Part shown: positions 23,999 through 33,656 of the stretch, piece after piece
Position numbering within the stretch: position 1 is the stretch's first letter
Layout: each line of letters begins with the position of its first letter
Assembly: GCF_014472415.1 (NCBI RefSeq)
Contig: NZ_JACSZV010000014.1
Span: forward strand, 1 to 64,000
DNA from: Pseudomonas sp. N40(2020)
GTDB taxonomy: Bacteria > Pseudomonadota > Gammaproteobacteria > Pseudomonadales > Pseudomonadaceae
Reading direction: 5' to 3'
DNA length: 64,000 nt
Made by a program: the position numbers and the translations under genes
Notes under the pieces: generated by a model
What the model saw: the letters and a program-made list of their open reading frames with translations, nothing else
Told to the model about the DNA's origin: nothing
The model's database searches: none

Positions 23999-24292
23999 AT
24001 GTCCAACGAAGTGATCAACACCGTCCAGGTGCAGGCCGCCGCCGGCCGCTCGGATGAACTGGGCAGGCAACTGCAGAAGATCGTCGAAACCCTGCGCGAA
24101 ACGCCGGGCTGCGACTCCTATATAGTCGACCGCTGCCCCGATGACAGCCACCGCTGGACGGTCAGCGCCCACTGGCAGTCGGAAGCGGCGATGCAGGCGC
24201 ATTTCAACCGGCCCGAGGCGCAGGGGTTTATCGACTTGATCGATAGCCGTCTGGCCAACAGCGTGGATTTCAACAGTTTTCCTATCGTTTAG
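23999..24292 (+). CDS. Antibiotic biosynthesis monooxygenase (ABM)-domain protein
   Basis: This 97-residue single-domain protein has a ferredoxin-like ABM fold (VQVQAAAGRSDELGRQLQKIVETLRETPGCDSYIVDRCPDDSHRWTVSAHWQSEAAMQAHF). CAGGAG stands eight bases before the ATG. Small ABM proteins are quinone oxygenases or stress-related dimers. The substrate is not predictable here. It follows the MocR gene by 123 bases on the same strand and could be co-regulated. Confidence 0.85.
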   Translation: MSNEVINTVQVQAAAGRSDELGRQLQKIVETLRETPGCDSYIVDRCPDDSHRWTVSAHWQSEAAMQAHFNRPEAQGFIDLIDSRLANSVDFNSFPIV

Positions 24293-24296
24293 ACGC

Positions 24297-24380
24297 AAGA
24301 TCAAAAGATCGCAGCCTTCGGCAGCTCCTACACCGATTTCTGTAGGAGCTGCCGAAGGCTGCGATCTTTTGCTTTTGATC
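24297..24380. repeat. REP-type palindrome, family A, inverted arm order
   Basis: The pair is arranged with gatcaaaagatcgcagcc first and gcgatcttttgc last, enclosing ctcctacaccgatttctgtaggag. It lies directly after the ABM stop codon. Confidence 0.88.
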
Positions 24381-24490
24381 ACCCCGCAAATCAGATTGGT
24401 CACCCGATCTTCCAGAATATTGGCCGTTTGAATGCGCCACCCCGCGCTCTACTGTGATCACCGACCTCCCCACTTCACAGGTGATCCGCC

Positions 24491-24892
24491 ATGAAAGCCC
24501 TGCACGTCATCGCCGCCGCCCTCGCCTTGACGATTTCCGCCTCGGCGCTCGCCCATGACTCGTCCGAGAAAGTCACGGTGCTGCAAGACCAGATGCTGAA
24601 AAACGCCCCCGGCAAAAAGGCCATGATGATCGAAGTCGACTACAAGCCCGGCCAATCGTCCATCGCCCACAAACACGAGGGCACCGCCATGGCTTACGTG
24701 CTGGAAGGCGAAGTGATTTCCCAGGTCAAGGGTGAACAGCCGACCACTTACAAGAAGGGTCAATTCTGGTACGAACCGGCCGGCTCCGAACATCTGATGT
24801 CGAAAAATGCCAGTAAAAGCAAACCGGCGAAGTTGCTGGTGTTTATGGTGTTGGCCCCGGACGAGCAGGTGTTGATCCCCCTGAAAGACTGA
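24491..24892 (+). CDS. Exported cupin-domain protein
   Basis: This 133-residue protein has a signal peptide (MKALHVIAAALALTISASALAHD) and a single small cupin barrel. The first cupin motif is around PGQSSIAHKHEGTAMAYVLEGEV with the metal-binding H, H and E, and the second is around WYEPAGSEHLMSKNAS. It is periplasmic by prediction. Exported cupins of this type have no agreed function. It ends in a clear terminator and is probably monocistronic. Confidence 0.88.
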   Translation: MKALHVIAAALALTISASALAHDSSEKVTVLQDQMLKNAPGKKAMMIEVDYKPGQSSIAHKHEGTAMAYVLEGEVISQVKGEQPTTYKKGQFWYEPAGSEHLMSKNASKSKPAKLLVFMVLAPDEQVLIPLKD

Positions 24893-24915
24893 TGGCTGTC
24901 CGGCCAGCCATAACT

Positions 24916-24948
24916 AAAAAGGCTCAAATCGCTGATTGGAGCCTTTTT
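24916..24948 (+). terminator. Rho-independent terminator after the cupin gene
   Basis: AAAAAGGCTC and GAGCCTTTTT arms around a 13-base loop, followed by attgc. It begins 24 bases after the stop codon. Confidence 0.85.
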
Positions 24949-25129
24949 ATTGCTCGGCGCAATTAACCGATGCCGTTTAAAGCAAATGAAACTATCCACC
25001 CGCTGATAAACCGATAAATTGTCAGCTGCCTTACAGGTTCTCCGGTTTAGTCTGAATTAACGCCGAGCGCCCTTTTAAAACTCGGCAATTGCAACTTTCC
25101 GACTGAAGTTGTTTCACGGGAGATCCACC

Positions 25130-25843
25130 ATGAAACTTGCGTTGGCCAGTACGTTGGTAATTTCCGTTTTAGCCCTCTCCGCCTGTTCCGTACCCACCGC
25201 TCCCCGAGCGGTCTCATCCCTTGACACGCTACTGCCCCATCCGACCGGCCGCAGCAGCGCCACTCAGGTGAAAAGCGGTCCCGGCGTCGCGCTCGGTGTC
25301 GTTTACAGCCCAAGCACCCAAACCAATCGTGAATACCTGCGCGACTATCAGGCCAATGCCGGCACCGGTTTCGGCCAGAGCCTGCTGGTGAAACCGATCC
25401 ATGACGCCTATGTCGCGACGTCAAAACCGGACATGGCGGTGGAATGGGTCAACGCTTCCCTGCAACGCCAGTTCGGCTCGGTGACGGTCTACCCGGATAT
25501 GCAAAGCCTTCGTGCGGCCAGGCCGGATGTGGTGGCAATCATTGGCACCCACAGCCAATTGATCACTTCGCGCAGTTCCGATATCCAGGCGCACGTGAGT
25601 GCGGACTTTTATGATGCGCAGCTCAATTACATCGGTACGGCCAAAGGCTCGGACGCGAAAGAACTGACACCGATTTGGGCGGACTTCAAACGTTCCGAAG
25701 AGATTGTTGCTGACATCAATCAACAACAAGACGTTCAAGTAAGGGCATTGCAGAAGTTTGACCAGTCGCTCAGTAATTTATTGACCAGGCCGACAGATAA
25801 AGTGTCGATGCTCGAGAGCAAACAAGTTCAGAAGTTGTATTGA
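25130..25843 (+). CDS. Lipoprotein of unknown function
   Basis: This 237-residue protein starts at 25130, with GGGAG eight bases upstream. It has a lipoprotein signal MKLALASTLVISVLALSAC with the lipobox LSAC. The frame begins seven codons earlier, but that start lacks a ribosome binding site. Two regions stand out: ATQVKSGPGVALGVVYSPSTQTNREYL and PDVVAIIGTHSQLITSRSSDIQAHVSADFYDAQ, the latter reminiscent of lipoproteins that bind or present small ligands. I do not recognise the family. Confidence 0.8.
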   Translation: MKLALASTLVISVLALSACSVPTAPRAVSSLDTLLPHPTGRSSATQVKSGPGVALGVVYSPSTQTNREYLRDYQANAGTGFGQSLLVKPIHDAYVATSKPDMAVEWVNASLQRQFGSVTVYPDMQSLRAARPDVVAIIGTHSQLITSRSSDIQAHVSADFYDAQLNYIGTAKGSDAKELTPIWADFKRSEEIVADINQQQDVQVRALQKFDQSLSNLLTRPTDKVSMLESKQVQKLY

Positions 25844-25854
25844 TATAAAGAGCC

Positions 25855-25950
25855 TCATCGCTGGCAAGCCAGCTCCCACAGGGATCTGCGGTGAACACAA
25901 ATTCTGTGAACACCCGAGAAACCTGTGGGAGCTGGCTTGCCAGCGATGAG
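25855..25950. repeat. Palindromic repeat, family D
   Basis: catcgctggcaagccagctc ... gagctggcttgccagcgatg with the inner arms ccacag/ctgtggg. The same core occurs at 129-150. Confidence 0.88.
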
Positions 25951-25983
25951 GCCTGAATAATCAACACAAAATCCATCAGACGT

Positions 25984-26020
25984 AAAAAAGCCCCGGCATC
26001 TCACGATACCGGGGCTTTTT
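25984..26020. terminator. Bidirectional terminator after gdhB
   Basis: AAAAAAGCCCCGG and CCGGGGCTTTTT arms around catctcacgata. Runs of A and T on both sides make it work for gdhB on the minus strand and for the lipoprotein gene on the plus strand. It ends 15 bases from the gdhB stop codon. Confidence 0.9.
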
Positions 26021-26034
26021 CATTCAACGCTTAC

Positions 26035-29000
26035 TTAAGCCAGCTCAGGCTCGGCATTGGCAGTGACAGGTGCCACCACCGCTTGCCCACTCAATGCCAG
26101 ATCCAGCAGCTCACGGTTGGCGACCGCATACATGGCGTAGTCAGTGCCGCTCGCAGCACGGATTTCCACCAGCATGGCGCGCCAGCGCGAGATCATGCCT
26201 TCGTGCTGTTCCATCCACAGCGCCAGGCGTGCTTCCACGTCCTGAGTGCCGTCGCCCTGTTGCAGGACGGAGATGGTGATCGCACGTTGCTGCCAGTCAA
26301 CGTCATCACGGAACGCTTCACGGGCCAGGGCCTGCCAGTTGTTTTCAACCGGCAGAGCACTGATCTGTTGCAGGTACCAGGTGACATCCAGCGCACTGCC
26401 CACGGCGAAGTAGGCCTTGGCCACTTCGGCAGGGTTCTGGCCGGTCACGTCGGAGGCTTCGATGATCGGCAGCAGGGTGTACAGGTGCGAGGTACCCGCG
26501 ACCATACGCGCCAGCAACTCCGGCACACCGGCTTCGACGTACGCCTGATAACGCGCCTGCCAGTTTTCACGGATTTCGCCGCTGAGCAGTTCGTCGAGCT
26601 TCAGACCCAGCTCTTTCAGGTGCGGACCGAAGTGCGCTGTGTCACGGGCAGCGTTCTGCTCGTTGCGACGGGCACGCAGGAACCAGCGCGTAGCACGGCG
26701 ACCCAGACGCATCAGCTCGTCCATCAGCTCCAGTTGCACGTCAGCGCTGACTTGGTAGTCCAGCGCTTCAATCTGACGGAACCAGTGCGGGAGATGGAAA
26801 ATGTCGCGCACGATCACGTAGGCGCCAGCCACGTTCGCCGGGCTCATGCCGGTCGACTCTTTGAGTCGTTGAACGAAGGTGATGCCCATGTGGTTGACCA
26901 GATCGTTGGCGATCTGGGTGCTGACGATCTCGCGCTTCAGGCGGTGACGACGCATGGCTTCGGAGAACTTGCTGACCAGGGTCGGCGGGAACGCCGTTTC
27001 CATGTCGCGGGTCAGGTAATCGTCGTCCGGCACCAAGGAACCCAGCAGCTGTTCCTTGAGGTCGATCTTGCTGTACGAGATCAGCACCGACAGCTCAGGA
27101 CGGGTCAGGCCATGGCCTGCCGCAACGCGCTCGTTGATCTGCTCTTCGGTCGGCAGGAACTCGATGGCTCGGTCCAGCTTGCCGCGGCCTTCCAGATCGC
27201 CCATCAGACGTTTGTACTCGGCGATGCGCTCGTAGGCACGACGCGCCGCCAGGGACAGGGCCTGAGTCTGCTTGTAGTTGTTGCCCAGCACCAGACCACC
27301 GACTTCGTCGGTCATGCTCGCCAGCAACTGGTTGCGTTGCTTGTCGGTCATGTCGCCGGCCTGAACCACTTCGTTCAGCAGGATCTTGATGTTTACTTCG
27401 TGGTCGGAGCAGTCCACGCCACCGGCGTTGTCGATGAAGTCGGTGTTGGAACCGCCGCCATTGAGGCCGAATTCCACACGACCCAGTTGGGTCATGCCGA
27501 GGTTACCGCCCTCGCCCACAACCTTGCAGCGCAGTTCGTTGCCGTTCACGCGCAGCGCATCGTTGGCCTTGTCGCCGACATCGGCGTGGCTTTCGGTGCT
27601 GGCCTTGACGTAAGTACCGATACCGCCGTTCCACAGCAGATCCACCGGTGCCTTGAGCAAGGCGTTCAGCAGTTCGGTCGGGGTCAGCTTGTCGGCCTTG
27701 ATGTCGAAGCGTTCTTTCATCTGCGGCGAGATGGCGATGCTTTTCGCGCTACGCGAGAAGATACCGCCACCTTCGGACATGATGCTGGTGTCGTAGTCGG
27801 TCCAGGCCGAACGCGGCAGATCGAACATGCGCTGACGCTCGACGAAGCTGGTCGCCGGGTTCGGGTTTGGATCGATGAAGATGTGCAAGTGGTTGAACGC
27901 GGCAACCAGTTGCAGCTTGTCAGACATCAGCAAGCCGTTACCGAACACGTCACCGGCCATGTCGCCGACGCCGACCACAGTGATGCTGTCTTCCTGAACA
28001 TTGATGCCGCGCTCGCGGAAGTGGCGCTGTACGCCCACCCACGCGCCTTTGGCGGTGATGCCCATTTTCTTGTGGTCGTAACCGGCCGAACCACCGGACG
28101 CAAATGCGTCACCCAGCCAGAAGCCGTAGTCGATGGCGATGCCGTTGGCGATGTCGGAGAAGGTTGCAGTGCCCTTGTCCGCTGCTACCACCAGGTACGG
28201 GTCATCGTCGTCATGACGCACGACGTTGGCCGGCGGTACCAGTGCGCCGTCTTTCAGGTTGTCGGTGATGTCCAACAGGCCCGAAATGAAGATGCGGTAG
28301 CAGGCGATGCCCTCGGCCGCGATCTCGTCACGGCTGCCGCCCAGTGGCAAGCGACGCGGCAGGAAGCCGCCCTTCGCACCCACCGGCACGATGACCGAGT
28401 TCTTCACTTGTTGAGCTTTAACCAGACCGAGGACTTCGGTACGGAAGTCTTCTTCACGATCGGACCAGCGCAGACCACCACGCGCCACGTTACCGAAGCG
28501 CAGGTGCACGCCTTCAACGCGTGGCGAGTAAACGAAGATTTCGAACTTCGGTACTGGCTTCGGCAGCTCAGGAATGGCGTGCGGATTGAACTTGAAGCTG
28601 AAGTACGACTTGTTCTGGCCGTTGGCATCAGTCTGATAGAAGTTGGTGCGCAGGGTGGCTTTGATCAGGTCGAGGTAACGACGCAGGATGCGGTCTTCGT
28701 TGAGCACCTGAACGTCGTCCAGTGCGGTCAGAATCGCTTGTTCCAGACGCTGTTGCTTGTCTTCCAGATCATCGCTGCCGAGCTTGCGCGCCAGGTAGAA
28801 ACGGGTCTTGAACAACCGGGTCAACTCGCGAGCGATGTCGGTGTGGTTGTTCAGGGTGCTGGCGATGTAACCCAGATCGAAGCCCAGACGGATCTGCTTC
28901 AGGTAACGGGCGTAAGCGCGCAGCAGCGCCACGTCGCGCCATGGCAGGCCGGCAGTCAGTACCAGACGGTTGAACGCATCGTTCTCGGCATCGCCGCTGA

Positions 29001-30930
29001 CGATGTGGATGAACGCGTCCTGCAGGGTGTCGTTGAGTTGCTGGATGTCGAGGTCCAGGCCTTCAGCGGCAGTGAACGCGAAGTCATGAATCCAGAACTC
29101 GCGGCCATTGGTGTGACGCAGGCGGTACGGGAACTCGCCCAGTACGCGCAGGCCAAGGTTTTCCAGAATCGGCAAAACGTCGGACAGCGCCAGCGGGGTG
29201 TCGGCGTGATACAGCTTGCAATGCAACTCGCGCTGGCCGGAGACCTGGCCCAACGGCTGATAGAAGCTCATCACCAGCGGATTTTTTTCGTTCAGGCTCA
29301 GCAGGTGCTGCATGTCGACCACGGCCGAATGCGCGGCGAAACGCTCGCGGTAGCCGGCCGGGAAGCCTTTCGGGAAGTCCGCCAGCACGTTGGTGCCGTG
29401 GGCTTCGCCGAAGCTTTCGACGGTCAGTGCGGCGTAGTCGTCCTGCCAGCTGCGGCAAGCCTGTACGACTTCTTTTTCCAGCAGCAGCGGGTCCATGTCG
29501 ATGCGGTTTTTCGGGTCGACACGCAGGATCAACTGCACGCGGGCCAGCACGGACTCGGAGAAGAACGTCCAGAACTCGCAGTCGGTGGCCTTCAGGCGCT
29601 CCATCAGAACCTGCTGGATCTTCTGGCGCACTTCGGTGGAATAGATGTCGCGCGGCACGTAGGCCAGGCAGTAGCAGAAGCGACCATACGGGTCTTTGCG
29701 CAGGAACACGCGGATCTTGTTGCGTTCCTGGATCTGCACGATCGACATCACGGTGGTGAACAGTTCGTCGACCGGAGTCTGGAACAGGTCATCACGCGGC
29801 AGTACTTCGAGAACCTGCGCCAGTTCCTTGCCCAGGTGAGCCTTGGACTGGAAGCCGGAGCGGCGCTCGATCTCTTCGACCTTGCGGCGGATGAACGGGA
29901 TAACCCGCACACTCTCGCCATACACCGAGGAGGTGTACAGGCCCATGAAGCGGTGTTCCTTGATGACTTTGCCGTCAGCGTCGATTTCACGGATCGACAC
30001 GTAGTCCGGGTAGGCCGGACGGTGAACGCGGCTTGGGTGCGCAGCTTTGGCGAACGACAGCAGGGTCGGCTCGCGCAGGTAGTTCACCGCGTAGTCTTCG
30101 ATGTGACGGTCTTCGTTGGTCAGACCGGTGCGCAGCAGTTTGGTCAGGCCGAGGAAGGAGTTCTGGTCGTACTCGATGTGGCCACCATCGGCCTGATCGG
30201 TGACCACGAACTCTTCGTAGCCGAGGAAGGTGAAGTGGTTGCCCACCAGCCATTCCAGGAAGCTTTTGATTTCGGTCTTTTCGTCGGCATCGACGGCGAA
30301 AGCGCTGTTGTCGAGCTTGGTGAGGATTTCCTGCACCTTGGCTTTCATCGGCTCGAAATCGGCGACCGCGACGCGGACCTCACCGAGAACCTGTTCCAGC
30401 TCTTTGCTCAGCACATTCAATTCGGCCGCGTTGGCGCAACGGTCGATTTCCAGGTACATCAGCGACTCATGCAGGACGCCTTCGCCGGTGCTGCCTTTTG
30501 GCAGGACTTCCAGCAACTCGCCCTTGCTGCCACGACGCACGCTGAGCACGGTGGTTTGCAGGGTGTGGATGCTGTAGCCGCGGCGGTTCAGTTCGGTGCG
30601 GACCGAGTCGACCAGAAAAGGCAGGTCGTGGTGCAGCACTTCGACCGCGGTGTGGGTCGACTGCCAGCCATGGCGCTCGTAATCGGGGTTGTAGACGCGC
30701 ACTTGCGGTTGCGCGTGATCGAAGCGCTCAAGCAGGCGCCACGCAGAAAGAGTACAGCCAGCGAGGTCGGAGAGGCGACGTTGAGTCAGCTCGTCCAGGG
30801 AAATGATGCCGAAGAATTGTTCAGCGAACAGCGCCACTTGTGGCAGTGCCTGTTCACTGATGTGCTGCGCCAGTGCCGCTTGCAGTTGGTGCTGGAAGTC
30901 GGCTTTGCTGGCTGCGGTGAAGAACGCCAT
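26035..30930 (-). CDS. gdhB: NAD-specific glutamate dehydrogenase, large type
   Basis: It catalyses oxidative deamination of glutamate to 2-oxoglutarate with NAD, in amino acid catabolism. The 1631 residues match the L180 class known from Pseudomonas (about 1620). The N-terminal third has ACT-like regulatory modules. The catalytic core at about 770-1180 includes GGLRWSDREEDFRTEVLGLVKAQ, VGAKGGFLPRR with the catalytic-type lysine, and the Rossmann segment SITVVGVGDMAGDVFGNG. A long helical C-terminal region follows. It stands alone between its terminator and 760 bases of non-coding sequence. A full-length open frame on the opposite strand is a codon-usage shadow. Confidence 0.96.
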   Translation of the reverse strand: MAFFTAASKADFQHQLQAALAQHISEQALPQVALFAEQFFGIISLDELTQRRLSDLAGCTLSAWRLLERFDHAQPQVRVYNPDYERHGWQSTHTAVEVLHHDLPFLVDSVRTELNRRGYSIHTLQTTVLSVRRGSKGELLEVLPKGSTGEGVLHESLMYLEIDRCANAAELNVLSKELEQVLGEVRVAVADFEPMKAKVQEILTKLDNSAFAVDADEKTEIKSFLEWLVGNHFTFLGYEEFVVTDQADGGHIEYDQNSFLGLTKLLRTGLTNEDRHIEDYAVNYLREPTLLSFAKAAHPSRVHRPAYPDYVSIREIDADGKVIKEHRFMGLYTSSVYGESVRVIPFIRRKVEEIERRSGFQSKAHLGKELAQVLEVLPRDDLFQTPVDELFTTVMSIVQIQERNKIRVFLRKDPYGRFCYCLAYVPRDIYSTEVRQKIQQVLMERLKATDCEFWTFFSESVLARVQLILRVDPKNRIDMDPLLLEKEVVQACRSWQDDYAALTVESFGEAHGTNVLADFPKGFPAGYRERFAAHSAVVDMQHLLSLNEKNPLVMSFYQPLGQVSGQRELHCKLYHADTPLALSDVLPILENLGLRVLGEFPYRLRHTNGREFWIHDFAFTAAEGLDLDIQQLNDTLQDAFIHIVSGDAENDAFNRLVLTAGLPWRDVALLRAYARYLKQIRLGFDLGYIASTLNNHTDIARELTRLFKTRFYLARKLGSDDLEDKQQRLEQAILTALDDVQVLNEDRILRRYLDLIKATLRTNFYQTDANGQNKSYFSFKFNPHAIPELPKPVPKFEIFVYSPRVEGVHLRFGNVARGGLRWSDREEDFRTEVLGLVKAQQVKNSVIVPVGAKGGFLPRRLPLGGSRDEIAAEGIACYRIFISGLLDITDNLKDGALVPPANVVRHDDDDPYLVVAADKGTATFSDIANGIAIDYGFWLGDAFASGGSAGYDHKKMGITAKGAWVGVQRHFRERGINVQEDSITVVGVGDMAGDVFGNGLLMSDKLQLVAAFNHLHIFIDPNPNPATSFVERQRMFDLPRSAWTDYDTSIMSEGGGIFSRSAKSIAISPQMKERFDIKADKLTPTELLNALLKAPVDLLWNGGIGTYVKASTESHADVGDKANDALRVNGNELRCKVVGEGGNLGMTQLGRVEFGLNGGGSNTDFIDNAGGVDCSDHEVNIKILLNEVVQAGDMTDKQRNQLLASMTDEVGGLVLGNNYKQTQALSLAARRAYERIAEYKRLMGDLEGRGKLDRAIEFLPTEEQINERVAAGHGLTRPELSVLISYSKIDLKEQLLGSLVPDDDYLTRDMETAFPPTLVSKFSEAMRRHRLKREIVSTQIANDLVNHMGITFVQRLKESTGMSPANVAGAYVIVRDIFHLPHWFRQIEALDYQVSADVQLELMDELMRLGRRATRWFLRARRNEQNAARDTAHFGPHLKELGLKLDELLSGEIRENWQARYQAYVEAGVPELLARMVAGTSHLYTLLPIIEASDVTGQNPAEVAKAYFAVGSALDVTWYLQQISALPVENNWQALAREAFRDDVDWQQRAITISVLQQGDGTQDVEARLALWMEQHEGMISRWRAMLVEIRAASGTDYAMYAVANRELLDLALSGQAVVAPVTANAEPELA

Positions 30931-31692
30931 CTGTGGTACTCCGCTTAAGCTTGTTATTGATGGAAAGCGTCGCGTGCAACACCCCTTCCGGGGCTTGAGT
31001 CACCCTGCTCCTGATTCTCGGGCAGAGGAAACAGGGGGACAGGTGGGTGAAGCTGGACGAGACACTCAGGTCACATTCACCTTCCATTGAATGGGCATCT
31101 GCAAAAACGACTGTCAGGACCGTCGACAATGCCTTTACGGGTGCTCATCCGATGCGCAGCTTAATGGGTGCGACAATGTGTCTGCTTGCGGTGCTGCGAC
31201 ATATTCGGTCATTGGCACGTAAACCGAGGCTTTGGCACCGGTAAACACTAGCAGTCAGGGCGAAAAACGCTGGTCTGAATGCCCGTATTTACGGGACATT
31301 CGTGCCAGGTGCAGACCTTTTGCCGCTACATATCCAGAAACGAAAACGCCCAAGGCCGTTTTATCGACCTTGAGCGTGGCATCGGGTTCAGCGCAGGTGC
31401 CTGAAGCAGATCAATTTGAACCTGAAGTTACTACCTGAGCGAAGAACGTTCCCGTTCAGTCTCCTCAAAGCACTTAGTATTTCCAGATCCCACTTGCGCA
31501 TCCACTACAACTCTAACTAAAACAACAAGATAACTACCCTTCGTTTTTTCTTACAAACTGTAAAGAAATAACCCACAAACATCTCGGAACAAATTCATAG
31601 ATTCCGACTTGGTTGAAGCGCAACTCAATGCTAACAATATAAGTCTCCTACCGCCCGACGGATCGGGCTTTAAATGCACAAGGAACTTGCAC
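30931..31692. other. Long intergenic stretch between gdhB and the bacteriocin
   Basis: About 760 bases without a supportable gene. The gdhB promoter must lie in the first part. Base composition shifts towards A and T after about 31440, approaching the bacteriocin. An in-frame TTG at 31609 could extend the bacteriocin upstream. I searched for a LexA-type CTGT-N8-ACAG box and found only the poor candidate CTGTAAAGAAATAACC near 31558. Confidence 0.5.
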
Positions 31693-32889
31693 ATGTCTCA
31701 ACTGGAACTCCCAGGAATAATTACCTACGGCGACGGCTCATGGGAAATTATCAATTTGAATCCCAACAAGATTCGCGGTGATATCCGCAAGAATTACCCC
31801 TTGGGGAATCCAATGCATGGATTCACTCTTGCGATTCAGAATGACTACCATGCACGCCAGCAAAATCTTGAAGCCAACCTGCAATCTGAATTAAGCCAGG
31901 TCGATAGCAGACATCCACCCATTGCGAACATGACACCCGATGCATGGCTGTCTCGCACCCTAAACATAGTTAATGAATTGTTATTCCAGAAAAACACTGA
32001 GCTCCAACAACAATTGCAAACCGTAAAAAGCGCAAAACAATATGCAAAGTTGGAGGCCACTTACAATGCAATGATCCTCAACAATCAAATTGCAAGCCTC
32101 CAGGGCAAACAAACCAACTTGTACGCTGAAGTGAATCGTCGCCAAGCGGAAGCTCTGGCCATGCAACAGGCTGCCGAAGCCGCACGACAAGCGGAGGAGG
32201 CTCGTAAACAGGCGCACGAGCAAACACGTCTGGCCGCCATTGCCGAGGCCAACCGCATCGCTGAAGAGAGGGCGAGAATCGCCGCAGAAGAGCAAGCCAG
32301 GCAGATTGATGAGTACAAACGTGCCATAGCTTATGTTGCAGACGCGAACAAATACATCCTTGATAACTATGGCGCGAACCTGCATCAGGTCGTGATGGGC
32401 CTACAAAAGGCTATTTCGGGGAAGAAGATCAGAAGCTATAACGAGGCGATGCAGACATTCGAGAAAGTGCGGACCAATCCCAATGCGCGGCTCAGTCCGC
32501 AGGATACACGCGCGGTTGTGGACGCGCTAAATGCGCTGGATAAAGCGACCTATATGGACAGTGTCAACAAGCTCGCCAAGGGGTTTGGCGTGACCGGAAA
32601 AATCGTCCAGGCACACTCCGTTATCACCAAGGCAGTTATTGGTTTTCAGGATGGCAATTGGAGGCCCTTGATGTTGGAGTTTGAAAGTATCGCTGCCGGA
32701 ATCGGAGCAGGTGCGATTCTGGCTATCGGTGCTGCGTTTTTCTTTCCGGCGCTTGCAGTTAGCACACCCGGTATCGTGGCGGTCGGCTTGCTGATAGCCG
32801 CAGTAGCAGCCTACTTGGATGCTGGCAACGTAGAAAAAATAAATATATTCATCCTCGAAAAACTAGATAGGGCATTGCCAGAAACATAA
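31693..32889 (+). CDS. Probable pore-forming colicin/pyocin-like bacteriocin
   Basis: The product is 398 residues from the ATG at 31693, which has AAGGAA seven bases upstream. A TTG at 31609 would add 28. The N-terminal 75 residues are globular. Residues about 85-225 are strongly helical and rich in Gln/Ala/Glu (RRQAEALAMQQAAEAARQAEEARKQAHEQ), typical of the coiled-coil receptor/translocation stalk of colicins. The C-terminus (about 225-398) ends in a hydrophobic helical hairpin (SIAAGIGAGAILAIGAAFFF ... GIVAVGLLIAAVAAYL), the hallmark of pore-forming colicin domains, with a following polar helix. The next gene encodes a membrane protein that fits an immunity protein. No signal peptide, as expected. 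Confidence 0.75.
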   Translation: MSQLELPGIITYGDGSWEIINLNPNKIRGDIRKNYPLGNPMHGFTLAIQNDYHARQQNLEANLQSELSQVDSRHPPIANMTPDAWLSRTLNIVNELLFQKNTELQQQLQTVKSAKQYAKLEATYNAMILNNQIASLQGKQTNLYAEVNRRQAEALAMQQAAEAARQAEEARKQAHEQTRLAAIAEANRIAEERARIAAEEQARQIDEYKRAIAYVADANKYILDNYGANLHQVVMGLQKAISGKKIRSYNEAMQTFEKVRTNPNARLSPQDTRAVVDALNALDKATYMDSVNKLAKGFGVTGKIVQAHSVITKAVIGFQDGNWRPLMLEFESIAAGIGAGAILAIGAAFFFPALAVSTPGIVAVGLLIAAVAAYLDAGNVEKINIFILEKLDRALPET

Positions 32890-32901
32890 GAAACCCGATC
32901 T

Positions 32902-32938
32902 AGCAGGATTGAGGCCATCTGTTCGGCCCAATCCTGCT
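32902..32938 (+). promoter_or_regulatory. Strong hairpin between bacteriocin and immunity genes
   Basis: AGCAGGATTG (32902-32911) and CAATCCTGCT (32929-32938) are perfectly complementary, with further GGCC/GGCC pairing inside. No T-run follows, so it may partly block read-through or protect the bacteriocin message rather than terminate it. Confidence 0.6.
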
Positions 32939-32977
32939 GCAGACCCCATATAAGCACGACATATCGGAGAATGCCTT

Positions 32978-33553
32978 GTGAATAAAAAGACACCGGAAAT
33001 AACGGTACCACTATTGGTAGTCGGGATTTTCTGCATTCCGATTTTTTTTATAAATATTCTACTCCCCGCAGCGCCACAAACCAGTTTGGATTTCGCACTC
33101 AATGAATTCGTCGACGATCAACTATTTGGCCTGATTGGATTCTGGTCCTCTCTATTCCCTTTCAGCTCAAAAGTAACTGCAAACTATATCGCAATCACAG
33201 GACCAATATTTGCCAGCACGATCTTCTACAAGGTACATAAAACAATGAATATTGACCCGACACAGTACCAAACACACCTTATTGCAAGAATTATCGCAGG
33301 TATATTTTTTACCACTTTTATTACTCTATTTTGCACGCTCGCATTTTATTTAACCAACACTGACTTGGGGCAGAGCACTGGAAGGCTTGGCAATTTATTC
33401 GGCCGCAACGTACTCTTCTATTCCATATACTCTTCAGGAATGCTGATACTTTTTTTCCTGATCCCCTTTTCCTTCCATCGCCTTTTTTTTTACTTCCCAA
33501 GTCTCCTGATTAAAAAATCGCAGGAAAAGAAAAGACGGAGCCACTCAAAATGA
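32978..33553 (+). CDS. Probable bacteriocin immunity protein, inner membrane
   Basis: This 191-residue protein starts with GTG at 32978, preceded by GGAGA. It has four hydrophobic segments (about 9-30, 65-85, 102-125, 148-172) and a basic cytoplasmic tail (KKSQEKKRRSHSK). Four membrane spans and this size match the immunity proteins of pore-forming colicins, which sit in the inner membrane and block the pore domain. It lies 88 bases downstream of the bacteriocin on the same strand. The gene is AT-rich. Sequence alone does not prove immunity. The pairing does most of the work. Confidence 0.68.
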   Translation: MNKKTPEITVPLLVVGIFCIPIFFINILLPAAPQTSLDFALNEFVDDQLFGLIGFWSSLFPFSSKVTANYIAITGPIFASTIFYKVHKTMNIDPTQYQTHLIARIIAGIFFTTFITLFCTLAFYLTNTDLGQSTGRLGNLFGRNVLFYSIYSSGMLILFFLIPFSFHRLFFYFPSLLIKKSQEKKRRSHSK

Positions 33554-33656
33554 ACGCCCCATACTTTCCTTGAAACGTAAGCCTGCAAAAAAAAATCCAG
33601 GCTGGCAAAATCGCGGTTTCGAGCCTCTTGCTCCCGCTCAACCAGGAATACCCCCA

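Noticed and set aside
26083..30948. Open frame of 1621 codons on the plus strand, antisense to gdhB
   Set aside because: It mirrors gdhB almost end to end, has no recognisable domain and no ribosome binding site. It is a by-product of GC-rich codon use in gdhB.
31555..31572. Possible LexA box upstream of the bacteriocin
   Set aside because: CTGTAAAGAAATAACC has a poor second half against CTGT-N8-ACAG, and nothing better was found.
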